42,895 nt of DNA from an uncultured Coriobacteriaceae bacterium (GCA_902793465.1 CADBDT010000019.1:1-42895), one strand, 5' to 3'. Counted from the stretch's first letter, positions 1 to 9,346 are shown. The notes: generated by a model from the sequence alone, not told the origin. Translations and numbers: made by a program.

Positions 1-154
1 TTTGAAATTCTGGTGCCAATCGGCCGTAGGGGCGATATGGCACCCCACAAACGCGCAGGTCAGAGGTACCGCGAATAGGACCCCGTAAAATCGGGTGCCT
101 ATATTTCAAACACTTCGGCGGGATTTCGAAGTGAACGGGGGTCTCGCCGTCCCC
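1..154. repeat. 206-bp inverted-end element, copy 1 (left end cut by window)
   Basis: The sequence is nearly identical to 6033-6194. It differs mainly by lacking one 8-bp AAACGCGC unit and by a few substitutions near the right end. The right end (about 125-154) is the partner of an inverted terminus that would lie before the window. No coding capacity is convincing. Both copies have the same orientation and bracket the decayed region 155-5988. It looks like a MITE-like or large-hairpin intergenic element; no transposase or clear target duplication is seen. Confidence 0.75.
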
Positions 155-237
155 GCGTGGCTGGGGAATGTTATTCCATGTGGCGCAATCATCGGTTTGG
201 CCTGTTTACATCGAAACGGACAACGGTGTACGAGACG

Positions 238-1254
238 TCAGCGGGCTTCCCTAAGCACCTCTTTTGTCAGCGTGCTTGCGCGTACGAAAACGAAGCACAA
301 CGCTATGCAAAAGACAATCTCCAGGCAAGCATTTGCCTCCTACGGCAAAGTGGCGCTAAAGTCCTTAAATCCGCCGGACCAGTTTGCCCACTGCCTGCGA
401 AGACAGTGTATGGCGAGGATAACCATGCTGTAGCGGCCCAGCCAGGCCAAAAGGGTTGGGAACCAGTTGTGGCGCTCCGCAAGGATCTCGTCAATACGGG
501 CAGAACAAAGCGTAAGGAGGAGACTTCCCAAGCATGCGGGAATAATGCACACCCAGCCGCCTGGATAGGTTCTCGTGCTCAGCTCGATTTGGTATCCGCC
601 CAGCGCCAGCGCAACCCAAAGCGCCGTTATGACAACGACCAATGATAGGCCAAGGCGCTTTCCAAGCACCCCACGTTTGCGGCACTCGTCTCCCACGAGC
701 ATGAATACCTGCGAAAAGAGGGCGACATCGGCGCTCCAAGGCAGGAACAACCCGCGGGTTCCCAGTAGCCAGCCACCCGCGCATAACGCCAACGGCAAGG
801 CATACTGGATTGGAACAGGCAGGTTTGTAGTCATTCACCGGCAGATAACGTATACGTTTCGTGCAACAAAGAGGCATGCCACAAACCATATGAGGCTGAC
901 CGAATCGAACTGCTTCAGTATGTTGCCAGAAAAGCTCATTCCGACCACCACCACTTTAAGCCTGGCTATCATTGCTGCCTTTGTATCGTCGGGGGTAAGC
1001 AGGCCGACGAGGACAATTTGCAAGAGCCCTACGACGGCATACGGCACCACGAGCGTGTGAAGCGAGCGCCCGAACGTCTTTCCAATGTTGTAAGCCCTGC
1101 CAATAAAGACCGCGTTAACAAGGAAGGAGAACGGCATGTGGAAGGCGAAGACCAGTTTTCGGAATACCGGATCCACCATGGCCTGGTGCGTCGTAACAAC
1201 AAGCAGGATGGCAATGCCCTTGGCGATGTCATAGTAGCGGATGCGGTCACTTTT
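238..1254 (-). pseudogene. Broken acyltransferase-3 family gene (in-frame stops, no start)
   Basis: Reading the minus strand directly after the TAG of the neighbouring acyltransferase, in the same frame, gives RIRYYDIAKGIAILLVV, the usual start of an acyltransferase-3 (PF01757) protein with its conserved His shortly after. There is no start codon in this frame before the ATG at 1177-1179, which lies past those motifs. The frame then meets TGA at 835-837 and TAG at 340-342. After the second stop a hydrophobic stretch (CLEIVFCIALCFVFV) matches the expected last membrane helix, and the frame ends at TGA 238-240. Ignoring stops the product is about 338 aa, close to the 351 aa of its neighbour. 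The original protein would have been a multi-pass membrane O-acyltransferase acting on cell-surface glycans. No frameshift is needed to read it, so the damage is purely nonsense mutation plus loss of the start. Confidence 0.8.
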
Positions 1255-2310
1255 CTATGCAGCTGCGGCCTGTCTGTGGTTGTGCGCGTTTATGGCCTCA
1301 ACCACGCCTATTCCCAAATACACCCACAGCAGCTTTATTGCAATTAGGAGTAGGCACAGCCTCCAAGGGTAGGCAGCGTCTCCCGCAAAGCCAAAGAACC
1401 GAAGAAGCTCCTCCCAGGGAACGGTTTTGAGCTCGAAGAGATGGAGGCACATGGCAGTAAGGGAGTAACGCCCCAATAGCTCGAGGGCCGACGAAAGAAC
1501 TGGCACGTGCTCAAAAAGGCTGGAGAGCCATATAACAACCAAAGTCCCCGCCACCGCACCAATGCAATCCACAGGGATACAAGTAAAATAGCATCTTGCG
1601 ATAGACATTTCCCCGCGATCCAAGAAGTATGCCAATGCCCACACGCAAACGGCCGTCGCCGCAAGCCAATGGGGTACGGTTGCGCCTCTTAGCACCCCAT
1701 CTCCCAGCTTATCCTTGGCTATGTAGCCGATATAGACAAACAGCAGGGCACACATTCCGGACTGCAACGAAAACGGCAGCCACCAGTCGCGCGTCGCAAT
1801 GCTTGCCAAGAAAGTGCCCACCACTACAAGAGGTGTCCACTTTTGCTTTGCAATGCCGTTGAGCATAATGAGCGCCCAAAAAAGCGCAAGGAGAAACCAC
1901 GTTGCCCCAAAACTTGGGATTCCCCATATGGGACTGCTTAGAGAGCCGCTGCCGTAAAGCGCGCTTACAAAAGACTGCGCCATTGCCTCCCAGCTGCCTT
2001 CGGGGCCGCTGATAAGCGTATGCATGACGCCCGTTCCAAGCACACACGCCACCATGCAATAGATATATGGCACAAGCAGATGCTTTGCGTACTTTATTGC
2101 CGCCTCTCGCGTGCTTGACGCAGACCGAAAGAACCAACCGCTAATGATGAAGAAGAGAGGCACATGGAAGCTAAAGACCACGTTGTCGATTTCGGGTTTA
2201 CCAAGATGGCCCGCAATAATGCAGATCATGCCAATGCCCTTTGCGATATCCATATGACGCATGCGAGGCTTTTTGAGTCCCGCTGTTTGCGAGGCGGTGA
2301 CAATGGACAT
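1255..2310 (-). CDS. Acyltransferase-3 family membrane protein
   Basis: A 351-aa integral membrane protein of the acyltransferase-3 family (PF01757; OafA/WecH type), which moves acetyl or other acyl groups from the cytoplasmic side to surface polysaccharides. The N-terminus has HMDIAKGIGMICIIAGH, with the family's conserved His at about residue 39, followed by FSFHVPLFFIISGWFF and roughly ten hydrophobic segments spread to the C-terminus. No SGNH domain is attached. The start is ATG at 2308-2310; the Shine-Dalgarno sequence is weak, and an ATG 16 codons later is an alternative. It ends in TAG, immediately followed in the same frame by the broken second acyltransferase. The substrate cannot be told from sequence. 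The 239 bp upstream to the glycosyltransferase remnant show no gene. Confidence 0.85.
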   Translation of the reverse strand: MSIVTASQTAGLKKPRMRHMDIAKGIGMICIIAGHLGKPEIDNVVFSFHVPLFFIISGWFFRSASSTREAAIKYAKHLLVPYIYCMVACVLGTGVMHTLISGPEGSWEAMAQSFVSALYGSGSLSSPIWGIPSFGATWFLLALFWALIMLNGIAKQKWTPLVVVGTFLASIATRDWWLPFSLQSGMCALLFVYIGYIAKDKLGDGVLRGATVPHWLAATAVCVWALAYFLDRGEMSIARCYFTCIPVDCIGAVAGTLVVIWLSSLFEHVPVLSSALELLGRYSLTAMCLHLFELKTVPWEELLRFFGFAGDAAYPWRLCLLLIAIKLLWVYLGIGVVEAINAHNHRQAAAA

Positions 2311-2549
2311 GTGAAATCCAATCTAACTATTAAGCGATTACCGATTGAACAGTTGCTATGTTACTGCATATGGCTGACGCGCAATGCGTATTCCATTAGG
2401 GATTGTCTTCTTATGACGTACCGATGGCGGCGAAGGAGGGCGAGGCCGTGTTCTCCCTTGCGAAAATCAAATGTGGCATAGTGTATGCTTGGCGATTCCA
2501 AATGCAGCATTCGCGTTGTGAGGTGCGAAGAACTATGGTGTTGGCCAAT

Positions 2550-3751
2550 GTGCGCGAACAGTCAATCGCGTTTTGCAAGTCGCACGTTCCGATTGTTATT
2601 GCGGGGCTTGCCTGGGCGGCGCTGCTCGCCTGCCCTCCCTCCCGGCCGTTGGCGCTGAGCGTTTAAGGCCAAAGGGGTGCTTGTGGCTGCGGGGTGTTGC
2701 GTCGCTGCCGCCTTGCTGCCCATGCTTACCGTCTTCCTCGGGCTAACAAAAAGGTCGCTCGAGGGTGGCTACACCACGGCGTATCAGTCCTGGAAGCTGT
2801 ACGACGGCTACATCGGCTCTGTGGTGGAGGCCGTCCGCGCCGTCGGCTGGCTTCCCCTGGTCTTGGGCATTGTCTGCTGGGGCGTGCTCGTCGTTCGAAA
2901 CGCGCGCCAAAAGCAGCCTGCGGAGGACTTCGTAATGGCGTTGCCGTGCTGCCTTGCAGGTATCGTTCCCACCGTTTTGTTGTTCTGGTCCACACAGGAC
3001 TTCTCGCCACAGTACTACTACGTGATCACGTTTCTTCTTTTTATTGCTATGGTCACGCCAGTTGCGGGTCTATTTGGGAGCGCTGGTACGTCCGCGCGCA
3101 CGTACGCATGGGCTGGGTATGCGTTCTCGGCAGTTATGGCGCTGGCATTTGCATATGGGCTCAGCAGTCTGCCTGCTGGGGACACGGGGAATCTTGGCTT
3201 CCCCTTTGGCCGGCCAATTGGGCCTCCCGCTCACCACGAAGACGTCGAGCAGCGCTATCAGCTTGTCGACTAGCTCGACGAGCACGCCACGAGCGGCGAC
3301 ACCGTGTACTTTGCCGTTGCCTCGGGTACCCTTAACTCGTCGATCGTGGACTCGGTCATGATGTCCAGAGGCCTTACGTCTGTGCCCTTTGGCGTGGAGA
3401 GCGCAGACGTCGACTCCAGGGACGGCTTTAACACGAGCTTCTTCGATGCGCGCTACGTGGTTGTCTCAAATCCCCCCGTCAATACACCTGGCGCCCGAGG
3501 ACGAGCAGGTTGTAACAAGGATCAGCGAGGGAATTGGCAATCCTCGGGACTGCATTGGCAAGCATTACCGGCTCTGCACCTCGTTTGACGTTGGCGGCAA
3601 CGTGGTCGTGGAGGTGTACGAGCGGACGTCCGACTATACTGTGGACGACATCGGCGAGCTAATGCGGCATTTCGACAAGGCATACCCCAACTCGCCAGAG
3701 CTGTTCCACGGTCGCTTCGTGGAGTACTTGGGTGGGGCATCAGGCAAGTAG
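2550..3751 (+). pseudogene. Remnant of a membrane glycosyltransferase-like gene
   Basis: Pieces of one protein are spread over two frames. The first piece has a membrane helix (HVPIVIAGLAWAALLACPP); an extra T at about 2663 (GTTTAAG) shifts the frame; the second piece carries at least four more helices and FWSTQDFSPQYYYVITFLLF; TAG at 3271-3273 interrupts it in frame; near 3485 one lost base shifts the frame back, after which a soluble tail runs to the stop at 3751. Mending these gives a C-terminal ~400-aa part of a polytopic protein with an extracytoplasmic tail, in the manner of large PMT/ArnT-like glycosyltransferases. The 5' part of the gene is absent from the window and the left boundary given is approximate. 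The family assignment is tentative, but that this is a dead gene is well supported. Confidence 0.7.
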
Positions 3752-3781
3752 TGATCTCTTCTTGTTGCGGCACCTGGTGTG

Positions 3782-3886
3782 ATGGGCGGACGCCGCTCGG
3801 CAAAGACCCGCGCTAAAGGGCGTCGGCGCCCGCAGGAAGCTGAGCGCAAGCTGCACGGCATGGATGCCGCGCACAACCGTGCGCTA
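3782..3886 (-). pseudogene. tspO fragment
   Basis: The minus strand here reads GIHAVQLALSFLRAP then FSAGLCRAA, which lines up with residues about 97-122 of the intact TspO at 6505-7023 (GIYVVQLALNFLWS, FFGAGLYWAA). Nucleotide identity is also visible around 3831-3870 versus 6685-6730. Only this helix-4 segment is recognisable and it is bounded by stops, so it cannot make a TspO. It marks an old partial duplication or a decayed second tspO copy. Confidence 0.65.
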
Positions 3887-3906
3887 TCGAACGGCCTGCC
3901 TTTGGT

Positions 3907-5880
3907 TTATCGGCCGCAACAGCGCTTGAACTTTTTGCCACTGCCGCAAGGGCATGGGTCGTTGCGTCCCGCCTTCATAAACGAGCCGTCGGGGTTGAAG
4001 AACAGCCTGTGCCTGCTCATGCGAGCAGCCAGCTGGTTGGGAGACCATCCGTTGTTTGGCCAGCAGGGCAAGCCGTTGCACATGTTGGTCCACAGCTCCA
4101 CAAGCCCATTGAGCTGGCTTTCGTCGGGATAGAAGCCGTTTTGCTCCAGTATGTCGAAGAACGTCTGAATGCTTTCGGGCGTCGTGCCCCAAAACACCTC
4201 CATCATAAGGTCTTCGATGACCTTGTCGGCAAAGAAGTAGTCGTCTGCCTCGTCCGGAACGTGTTCGTCCAAAAAGTTTCGCGTTGCGATGGCTGGTGGC
4301 TGCATTGTTGCCCAGGTAAACACCGATTCGGCATCTAGCATTTCCTGCGTTAGCGGGCGAGGCTCCTTGCCCTTCTGCTCGGCCAGAAGCCAGTTGATTA
4401 CCTTGCTGTTTTCTGCTACCTCGAACGACCCGTCTTCAAGCGTATCGATGCCCACTGAGCGTCGGTGCTCCCATAGCACCTCGTAGTGAACGAAGTAACT
4501 AGTATCAGTACCCGATATTGCAACCATGCAAGCTCCGAATTGCATGGTGTCCAGGGCGTCAAAAAGCATGTCGGCCAGCCGGTTGGCATCGATAATGCCA
4601 TTAGGATATGCGATCTTGTAAAGTCGGACCGCCTCCTCGACTGGCACGATGCCGCGCAGCTCAACTAAGTTTTCGATATAGTGCAGCGCCTGGCTGCGCT
4701 TTTTGGCATAGCTCAGAATGCCGTCCCAATCCAGATCCCTGGAGGCCTCCACAACATCGTTGGGCATAATAGCAACGTAGCCATCGCCCTCGTGGAAGTA
4801 GTGACATAAACCCTGCATTGGCATGGGGCAGTCTACCTTTGACTTGCTACTATCTAAGTCGCTTGCGGATACGTGCCAGCGACCACCTTTGTTTGCCAGT
4901 TCCCTAAACTGCCTGATCTGCGACTCCTCACAAAGACATAAAACATCATCCAGATTTTGTGGGTCGGCAAAATTCTCCCAGTACTCCTCTTCCTCCACAG
5001 GGTCGAAGTCATCCTCAATTTCGTAGTCCTCGATCCCGTCGGGAAGCGCAACGAGCTCTTGCAGCGAGAATACCGGCTCTCCTGGATGGCAGCACTTGTC
5101 GATGTGTTTTTGCGCGAAGTGGGGCCTGTCTTTTGTGTCCTGTTTGCGCATATGTGCCAGGATTGCCTCATCGCGCTCTTTTTCGCTCAACCCCACGAGA
5201 GCGCCTTTGTGCTGTCCCTCCAATGGCCCCGCCGCGCGCTCTTCCATTTGCATGCTATAGCGCAAGTCCTCTAAGCCACGCTCGATTCGCCTCTCTTCTA
5301 TTTTTGGCGCAATGGCAACCAGTTCGGCTCCTGTTCGCACAATTCGTCCCGCCGCCACGTTGCTATCCAACTGGCTTTCCATTTGCTCGCGCATATTTTT
5401 GCCCAGATCTACTGGATATTGGAGCATAAACATTGCATAGGTGATCTTGTCCTTAAACGGGAGCAGCGTTGTTTTTACGATTGCGGGGAGTTTGCCAATA
5501 ATGGACGAAATGGATTTGGCGATGCCGTACACCACAAAGGTTTGGTTGCCGACGGTAAACGCGAGCTCGCCTTTGCGCCCGCCTGGCAGCGACGCAACGT
5601 AAAAAGTGGAAGTAAAGCAGTGTTGCCACGATTCGAGAATGTCCAAATCGTTTTTGGGCAGGTTAAGGGGATTAGCGCGTGCTAAGTCTCCGAGTATTTG
5701 CGGCTGTTTCCACAACTCCTCGCAGGTCTCGCGTTGAGCCCGTTCGGCAATCCAGTGAAGGGGGTCGTCTGAAGAAAAGAACTCATCGTCGCTAACAACG
5801 CGTAGTCTACGGTGGGTGTAGGCGGTGGCAAGGTCGAACAGCTCGGAAAAGCGCCTGCCCTGCGTTATGGGAAGAATCAC
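3907..5880 (-). CDS. Large SEC-C motif protein of unknown function
   Basis: A 657-aa soluble protein. The last 20 residues form a SEC-C zinc-binding motif (PF02810): [17 protein letters not shown], with Cys 643, 645, 654 and 655, as at the C-terminus of SecA. The rest is not a SecA and has no Walker motifs or membrane segment. A strongly acidic stretch around residues 280-310 ([17 protein letters not shown]) is notable. In other proteins SEC-C tails bind zinc and can mediate protein or ribosome contacts; the job of this body is unknown. Start ATG 5878-5880. It stands alone in a decayed neighbourhood, between a tspO fragment and the 206-bp element, so it may be laterally acquired cargo. Confidence 0.85.
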   Translation of the reverse strand: MILPITQGRRFSELFDLATAYTHRRLRVVSDDEFFSSDDPLHWIAERAQRETCEELWKQPQILGDLARANPLNLPKNDLDILESWQHCFTSTFYVASLPGGRKGELAFTVGNQTFVVYGIAKSISSIIGKLPAIVKTTLLPFKDKITYAMFMLQYPVDLGKNMREQMESQLDSNVAAGRIVRTGAELVAIAPKIEERRIERGLEDLRYSMQMEERAAGPLEGQHKGALVGLSEKERDEAILAHMRKQDTKDRPHFAQKHIDKCCHPGEPVFSLQELVALPDGIEDYEIEDDFDPVEEEEYWENFADPQNLDDVLCLCEESQIRQFRELANKGGRWHVSASDLDSSKSKVDCPMPMQGLCHYFHEGDGYVAIMPNDVVEASRDLDWDGILSYAKKRSQALHYIENLVELRGIVPVEEAVRLYKIAYPNGIIDANRLADMLFDALDTMQFGACMVAISGTDTSYFVHYEVLWEHRRSVGIDTLEDGSFEVAENSKVINWLLAEQKGKEPRPLTQEMLDAESVFTWATMQPPAIATRNFLDEHVPDEADDYFFADKVIEDLMMEVFWGTTPESIQTFFDILEQNGFYPDESQLNGLVELWTNMCNGLPCWPNNGWSPNQLAARMSRHRLFFNPDGSFMKAGRNDPCPCGSGKKFKRCCGR

Positions 5881-5988
5881 GGTGTCTCCTCTGTGGTCGG
5901 TGCTGTTATACCACTATAAACGTATGAGAGCGGAGTTGTCACACTGTTGGCCGGCTAAAAGGGATGCCGAGATCCGCGTTCATGGCTT

Positions 5989-6194
5989 GGGGACGGCGAG
6001 AGGCCCGTTCACTTCCAAACTGGGTAGATGTGTTTGAAATTCTGGTGCCAATCGGCCGTAGGGGCGATATGGCACCCCACAAACGCGCAAACGCGCAGGT
6101 CAGAGGTACCGCGAATAGGACCCCGTAAAATCGGGTGCCCATATTTCAAACACTTCGGTGGGTTTTCGAAGTGAACGGGCCTCTCGCCGTCCCC
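5989..6194. repeat. 206-bp element with long inverted ends, copy 2
   Basis: This is the complete copy. The left end begins GGGGACGGCGAGAGGCCCGT and its reverse complement closes the element at 6194. The inverted ends extend about 65 nt each with mismatches, including a second matched block GTGTTTGAAAT. An internal AAACGCGC duplication separates it from copy 1. As DNA or RNA it would fold into one long imperfect hairpin. It lies between the SEC-C gene and tspO, both on the minus strand. No ORF is credible. Confidence 0.75.
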
Positions 6195-6504
6195 GCGCGA
6201 CTTCGACAACCGAGAGTGGCAAGCCCCGACACGGCTTAGCTCTCCCTAGAAGAGCAGACCAGCGGCATGCTGGTCCCGCCGTCGAAAGAAGCGTTTCCCA
6301 CGCGCTTCCCGAGAAGCTATATGCAAGAGACCGGTGCGGGTGCTGGCCAACGTGCGTCTGAGCGACGTGGATATCCAGGGGATTACGTGTGATAGTCCGA
6401 TAAAACTGGGCAAGCGCTTGGCGCGACAGTCGACACCCCTCTCGACCGATGGCGGGCGAGAGGGGCGTCTGGCTGGGGCGCCTATGCGGCATGGCTGCCG
6501 GCTG
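6195..6504. other. 310-bp stretch without a recognisable gene
   Basis: Short ORFs exist on both strands but none has a convincing start, ribosome site or family motif. The only structure seen is a hairpin at 6436-6465 (listed separately). Confidence 0.5.
6436..6465 (-). terminator. Hairpin 40 nt downstream of tspO
   Basis: A perfect 9-bp stem CCCCTCTCG/CGAGAGGGG encloses a 12-nt loop, placed just after the tspO stop in its direction of transcription. There is no clear U-run, so intrinsic termination is only possible, not proven. Confidence 0.35.
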
Positions 6505-7023
6505 CTAGTTGAGCACGGCCACCCCAATGTTGAGGTAGGCGGCAAACGTCGTCCACGCCAGGTAGGGCAGAAGCAGCAGGCTGGCCGTGCGGTCTATCCT
6601 GCGTGCCAGCACTACGAGCGCGATGATAAGCGCCCACATTACAAGGAGCACCACGAGCGCCGCCCAGTAGAGGCCCGCACCGAAGAACACCAGCGACCAC
6701 AGGAAGTTGAGCGCAAGTTGCACGACGTAGATGCCGATCGCTACCTTGCGCGCGTCCGCAGCTTCGGTCGTTTGCGGCTCGCTCGCAAAGATGCGCCAGC
6801 TCGCCAGGCCCATAAGCACGTAGAGCATGGTCCACGCCACGGGGAAGAGCCACGCGGGCGGCGAGAGCGGCGGTTGTACCATCCGTCCGAACTGCGCCAT
6901 TGCATCCGACGTAAGCAGCGAGGAAACGCCGCCAACCGCAAGGGGCAGCAACGTTATTCCTATAAGGCCGGCCACCCCGCCCTTGCTGTTGCGAACACGC
7001 GATAGAATACCTGTCTTCTTCAT
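6505..7023 (-). CDS. tspO: TspO/MBR family protein
   Basis: A 172-aa membrane protein of the TspO/MBR family (tryptophan-rich sensory protein, homologue of the mitochondrial translocator protein), which binds porphyrins and is linked to stress and tetrapyrrole handling. Five helices are visible at about 15-38, 57-78, 95-112, 116-140 and 147-170. Family motifs are intact: PPLSPPAWLFPVAWTMLY (51-68), ALNFLWSLVFF (104-114) and LPYLAWTTFAAYLN (152-165). The ATG at 7021-7023 is preferred over an upstream in-frame start because AAAGGAG precedes it at good spacing. The length is typical. A fragment of a second copy lies at 3782-3886. No partner gene suggests its ligand here. Confidence 0.93.
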   Translation of the reverse strand: MKKTGILSRVRNSKGGVAGLIGITLLPLAVGGVSSLLTSDAMAQFGRMVQPPLSPPAWLFPVAWTMLYVLMGLASWRIFASEPQTTEAADARKVAIGIYVVQLALNFLWSLVFFGAGLYWAALVVLLVMWALIIALVVLARRIDRTASLLLLPYLAWTTFAAYLNIGVAVLN

Positions 7024-7212
7024 ACTTCTCTCCTTTCTCGAGACAACAGAATCAGACGAGTATTCCCGGCGCCAGCCGCCGCATGCCAAGCGCAACGCAA
7101 GTACAGCCTTCCTTCATACAGCGGAAAGCTTCCTTAATAAATTGTGTAATGGTTGTGAAGTGCGGTGCTACACGGGCGACATCGTGCAGCGCGACTCCGG
7201 GTGAGGACGGCC

Positions 7213-7737
7213 TTAGCCGCGGTCCTCCACATAGGAGGTTCCCGCGCTCGTAAGGCGGAAGGTCTTGCGGGAGCGCTCGCCTTCGCCGAGGCGTGCCAGC
7301 TGTTCCACAAGAGGTGTCTTTGCCTTTACGGCATTGGTCAGGACGATGGAAATCGAGCTAACCTTAACGTCAATCGACTTAAGGAGCTTGTTGACCTCGG
7401 ATGCCTTCCAGGACTCGGCGCCGTCCTGGGTTTGGAGCCAGTAGCCGGCCACGGCTGCCTTCTGCGCTCCGGTCTTGGGACTAACGGCCGCGTATGGCTC
7501 GGCAAACGTCGAGGCAACAGGTTTCTGGACGGCTTCCTCTGGTTCGGGCGTAACGTACGTTGCGGTGGCTGCGACCTCGTCTTTGCGAGCGCCAACAAAG
7601 TCGGCGGCGTCGTTGTCCTGTGCCGCGTACTCCAAGAACCACGCGGCAACGCGCATGCGTTCCTGTGACGTAAGGTTGCTAGTAATACTTGCGATTTGTT
7701 GCATCGCATTGAACTCTTGCTCGAAAGATTGCTGCAT
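7213..7737 (-). CDS. Small protein with helical N-terminus and winged-helix-like C-terminus, paralog 1
   Basis: A 174-aa soluble protein that I do not recognise by name. Residues 1-45 look helical (MQQSFEQEFNAMQQIAS...LTSQERMRVAAWFLEYAAQD). A low-complexity Ala/Glu linker follows. Residues about 85-174 (KTGAQKAAVAGYWLQ ... SWKASEVNKLLKSIDVKVSSISI ... KTFRLTSAGTSYVED) have the rhythm of a winged-helix fold, which is an inference. The ATG at 7735-7737 is chosen over an upstream TTG (7762-7764) because AAGGA sits 7 nt before it. A near-identical paralog lies at 14331-14846, so the pair brackets the CDP-glycerol transferase and lic operon. The divergence is almost wholly in the linker. Confidence 0.8.
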   Translation of the reverse strand: MQQSFEQEFNAMQQIASITSNLTSQERMRVAAWFLEYAAQDNDAADFVGARKDEVAATATYVTPEPEEAVQKPVASTFAEPYAAVSPKTGAQKAAVAGYWLQTQDGAESWKASEVNKLLKSIDVKVSSISIVLTNAVKAKTPLVEQLARLGEGERSRKTFRLTSAGTSYVEDRG

Positions 7738-7763
7738 GCTTATATCCTTGACCTCCGAATGCA

Positions 7764-7789
7764 ACTAATTTAATACTAATTAAACTAAT
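7764..7789 (-). promoter_or_regulatory. Spaced ACTAAT repeats upstream of paralog 1
   Basis: ACTAAT occurs at 7764-7769, 7775-7780 and 7784-7789 (TTAGT on the transcribed strand), spaced about one helical turn in an AT-rich island. The paralog at 14331 keeps two of these boxes in the same place. It could be a promoter or an operator; binding is not shown. Confidence 0.35.
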
Positions 7790-8018
7790 TTGAATGTGTG
7801 AAGTCACGAGAATGCGCAAGATTGATGCTATTTGTTTATGCTCAATGGGTTAAGCAGGGCAGCGCGACAAGATGCAGCTGCACATCCACCAAATATAGAT
7901 TGTAAGAGAACAACCAATACGTGTTCGACACGTAGGGTGTGCCTTGCTACCCTGTACAGGATGAATACGCAGAACCAGACGGCCGGGGGATGCCAGGCTT
8001 GAACATGGAGTAGTGCAC

Positions 8019-9281
8019 ATGCTCGCAGCTTTGAACTCTAACGTTTCGCATATCGCCGCATATATAGACCCTGGCACGGGATCGATGCTGTTTACGCTGC
8101 TAGTGGGCTTGCTAAGCGCGAGCTACTTCTTCGTGCGCAAGCTGGTTATTAGGGCGCGCTTTGCCGTGTCGGGTGGAACTGCCGCAAAGGGCGATGGCAC
8201 GCGCATGCCCTACGTTATATTTAGCGACGACAAGCGCTACTGGAATGTGTTCAAGCCTATATGCGACGAGTTCGAACGCCGGGGCATCGATGTGTGCTAT
8301 TGGACGGCATCGCCCGACGACCCGGCGCTCGATGCCAGCTACGACCACGTTACGTGCGAGTTTATAGGGGAGGGCAACAAGGCGTTTGCGCGCCTGAACA
8401 TGATGAGCGCAGACATTTGCCTGGCCACCACCCCTGGCCTGCAGGTGTTCCAGTGGAAGCGCTCCAAGGAGGTCGCGCACTACGCGCACATCCTGCATGC
8501 GGCAAGCACGGCGGCATGGTATCGGATGTTTGGCCTGGACTTCTTCGACTCGGTGCTTTTGTCCAACGAATACCAGGTAGGCGAGATTCGCGAGCTTGAG
8601 GAGAAGCGCGGGCTTGCGCCCAAGGACCTGCCCATAGTGGGCTGCACGTACATGGACTCCATGGCGGAGCGCCTGGCATCGGCGCCGCCGCTGGAGGCGG
8701 ACGGGTCCACCACCGTGCTGCTTGCGCCGTCGTGGGGTCCCATTGGCCTTCTGGGCACTTACGGGGAACGGATTATTAAGGCGCTGGTGGACACAGGCTA
8801 CAGGGTGGTTGTGCGACCGCACCCGCAGTCGATGAAGTCCGAACGCGAGATGATTGACAACCTTATGTCCAAGTACCCGGACGGCGATGCGGTGGAGTGG
8901 AACTTTGACAACGACAACTTTGACTGCCTGCGCCGCGCCGACGTGCTCATATCCGATATGTCGGGCGTGATTCACGACTTTGCGTTGGTGTTTAACAAAC
9001 CGGTTATCTACTCGCTCGGCGGCATGGACACCGGCGTTTACGACGCCGCGTGGTTGGACGAGCCCTTTTGGGAGTCGCCTCTGTTCACCAACACGGGCAT
9101 ACCCGTGGACGAGTCGCAGTTCGACCACATGAAGGAAGTAATCGACAACGTGCTGACGGATGCCAACGTGGCGGCGCGCCGTGCGCTCGCGCGCGAGCAA
9201 TGCTGGTTCTACCAGGGAGAATGCGCCACGCGTACCGTGGACTATTTGGTTGGCAAGCGCGAGGAGCTTGCAAAGGGCTAG
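8019..9281 (+). CDS. CDP-glycerol glycerophosphotransferase family protein (TagB/TagF-like)
   Basis: A 420-aa protein of the CDP-glycerol:poly(glycerophosphate) transferase family (PF04464), which primes or extends wall or lipid-linked glycerol-phosphate polymers at the cytoplasmic membrane face. The N-terminus carries YIDPGTGS and a membrane helix at about 20-40. The catalytic half shows VLLAPSWGP, VVRPHPQS and LISDMSGVIHDFALVFNKPV, matching the nucleotide-sugar-like binding region of TagB/TagF. It is shorter than TagF and more like TagB or single-domain enzymes. The ATG at 8019 is preferred to GTG 8013 because GGAG lies 8 nt before it. It is the first gene of the cell-wall polymer locus and is separated from the lic operon by a family A hairpin. 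Confidence 0.88.
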   Translation: MLAALNSNVSHIAAYIDPGTGSMLFTLLVGLLSASYFFVRKLVIRARFAVSGGTAAKGDGTRMPYVIFSDDKRYWNVFKPICDEFERRGIDVCYWTASPDDPALDASYDHVTCEFIGEGNKAFARLNMMSADICLATTPGLQVFQWKRSKEVAHYAHILHAASTAAWYRMFGLDFFDSVLLSNEYQVGEIRELEEKRGLAPKDLPIVGCTYMDSMAERLASAPPLEADGSTTVLLAPSWGPIGLLGTYGERIIKALVDTGYRVVVRPHPQSMKSEREMIDNLMSKYPDGDAVEWNFDNDNFDCLRRADVLISDMSGVIHDFALVFNKPVIYSLGGMDTGVYDAAWLDEPFWESPLFTNTGIPVDESQFDHMKEVIDNVLTDANVAARRALAREQCWFYQGECATRTVDYLVGKREELAKG

Positions 9282-9293
9282 CACGGCGTCTAT

Positions 9294-9330
9294 TGGGGAT
9301 ATTCCCCTACGGGTACGTTGCGGATGTCCG
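9294..9330. repeat. Family A half-element
   Basis: This single arm (GGGGATATTCCCCTACGGG followed by TACGTTGCGG) is the same as the left arm of the complete hairpin 50 bp further on, but has no partner arm. It is a truncated copy of family A. Confidence 0.65.
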
Positions 9331-9346
9331 TAAACTCGTGTCGAAG

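Noticed and set aside
835..837. Selenocysteine or other recoding at the in-frame TGA
   Set aside because: No SECIS-like structure was evident, the same frame also has TAG codons and lacks a start, and acyltransferase-3 proteins do not use selenocysteine. Plain decay is simpler.
1..6194. Prophage or integrated plasmid
   Set aside because: There is no integrase, recombinase, capsid, replication or conjugation gene and no tRNA-type attachment site in the window.
6195..6504. Hidden gene or RNA gene between the 206-bp element and tspO
   Set aside because: No motif, start site or cloverleaf could be seen on either strand; tRNA and Rfam searches would be needed to be certain.
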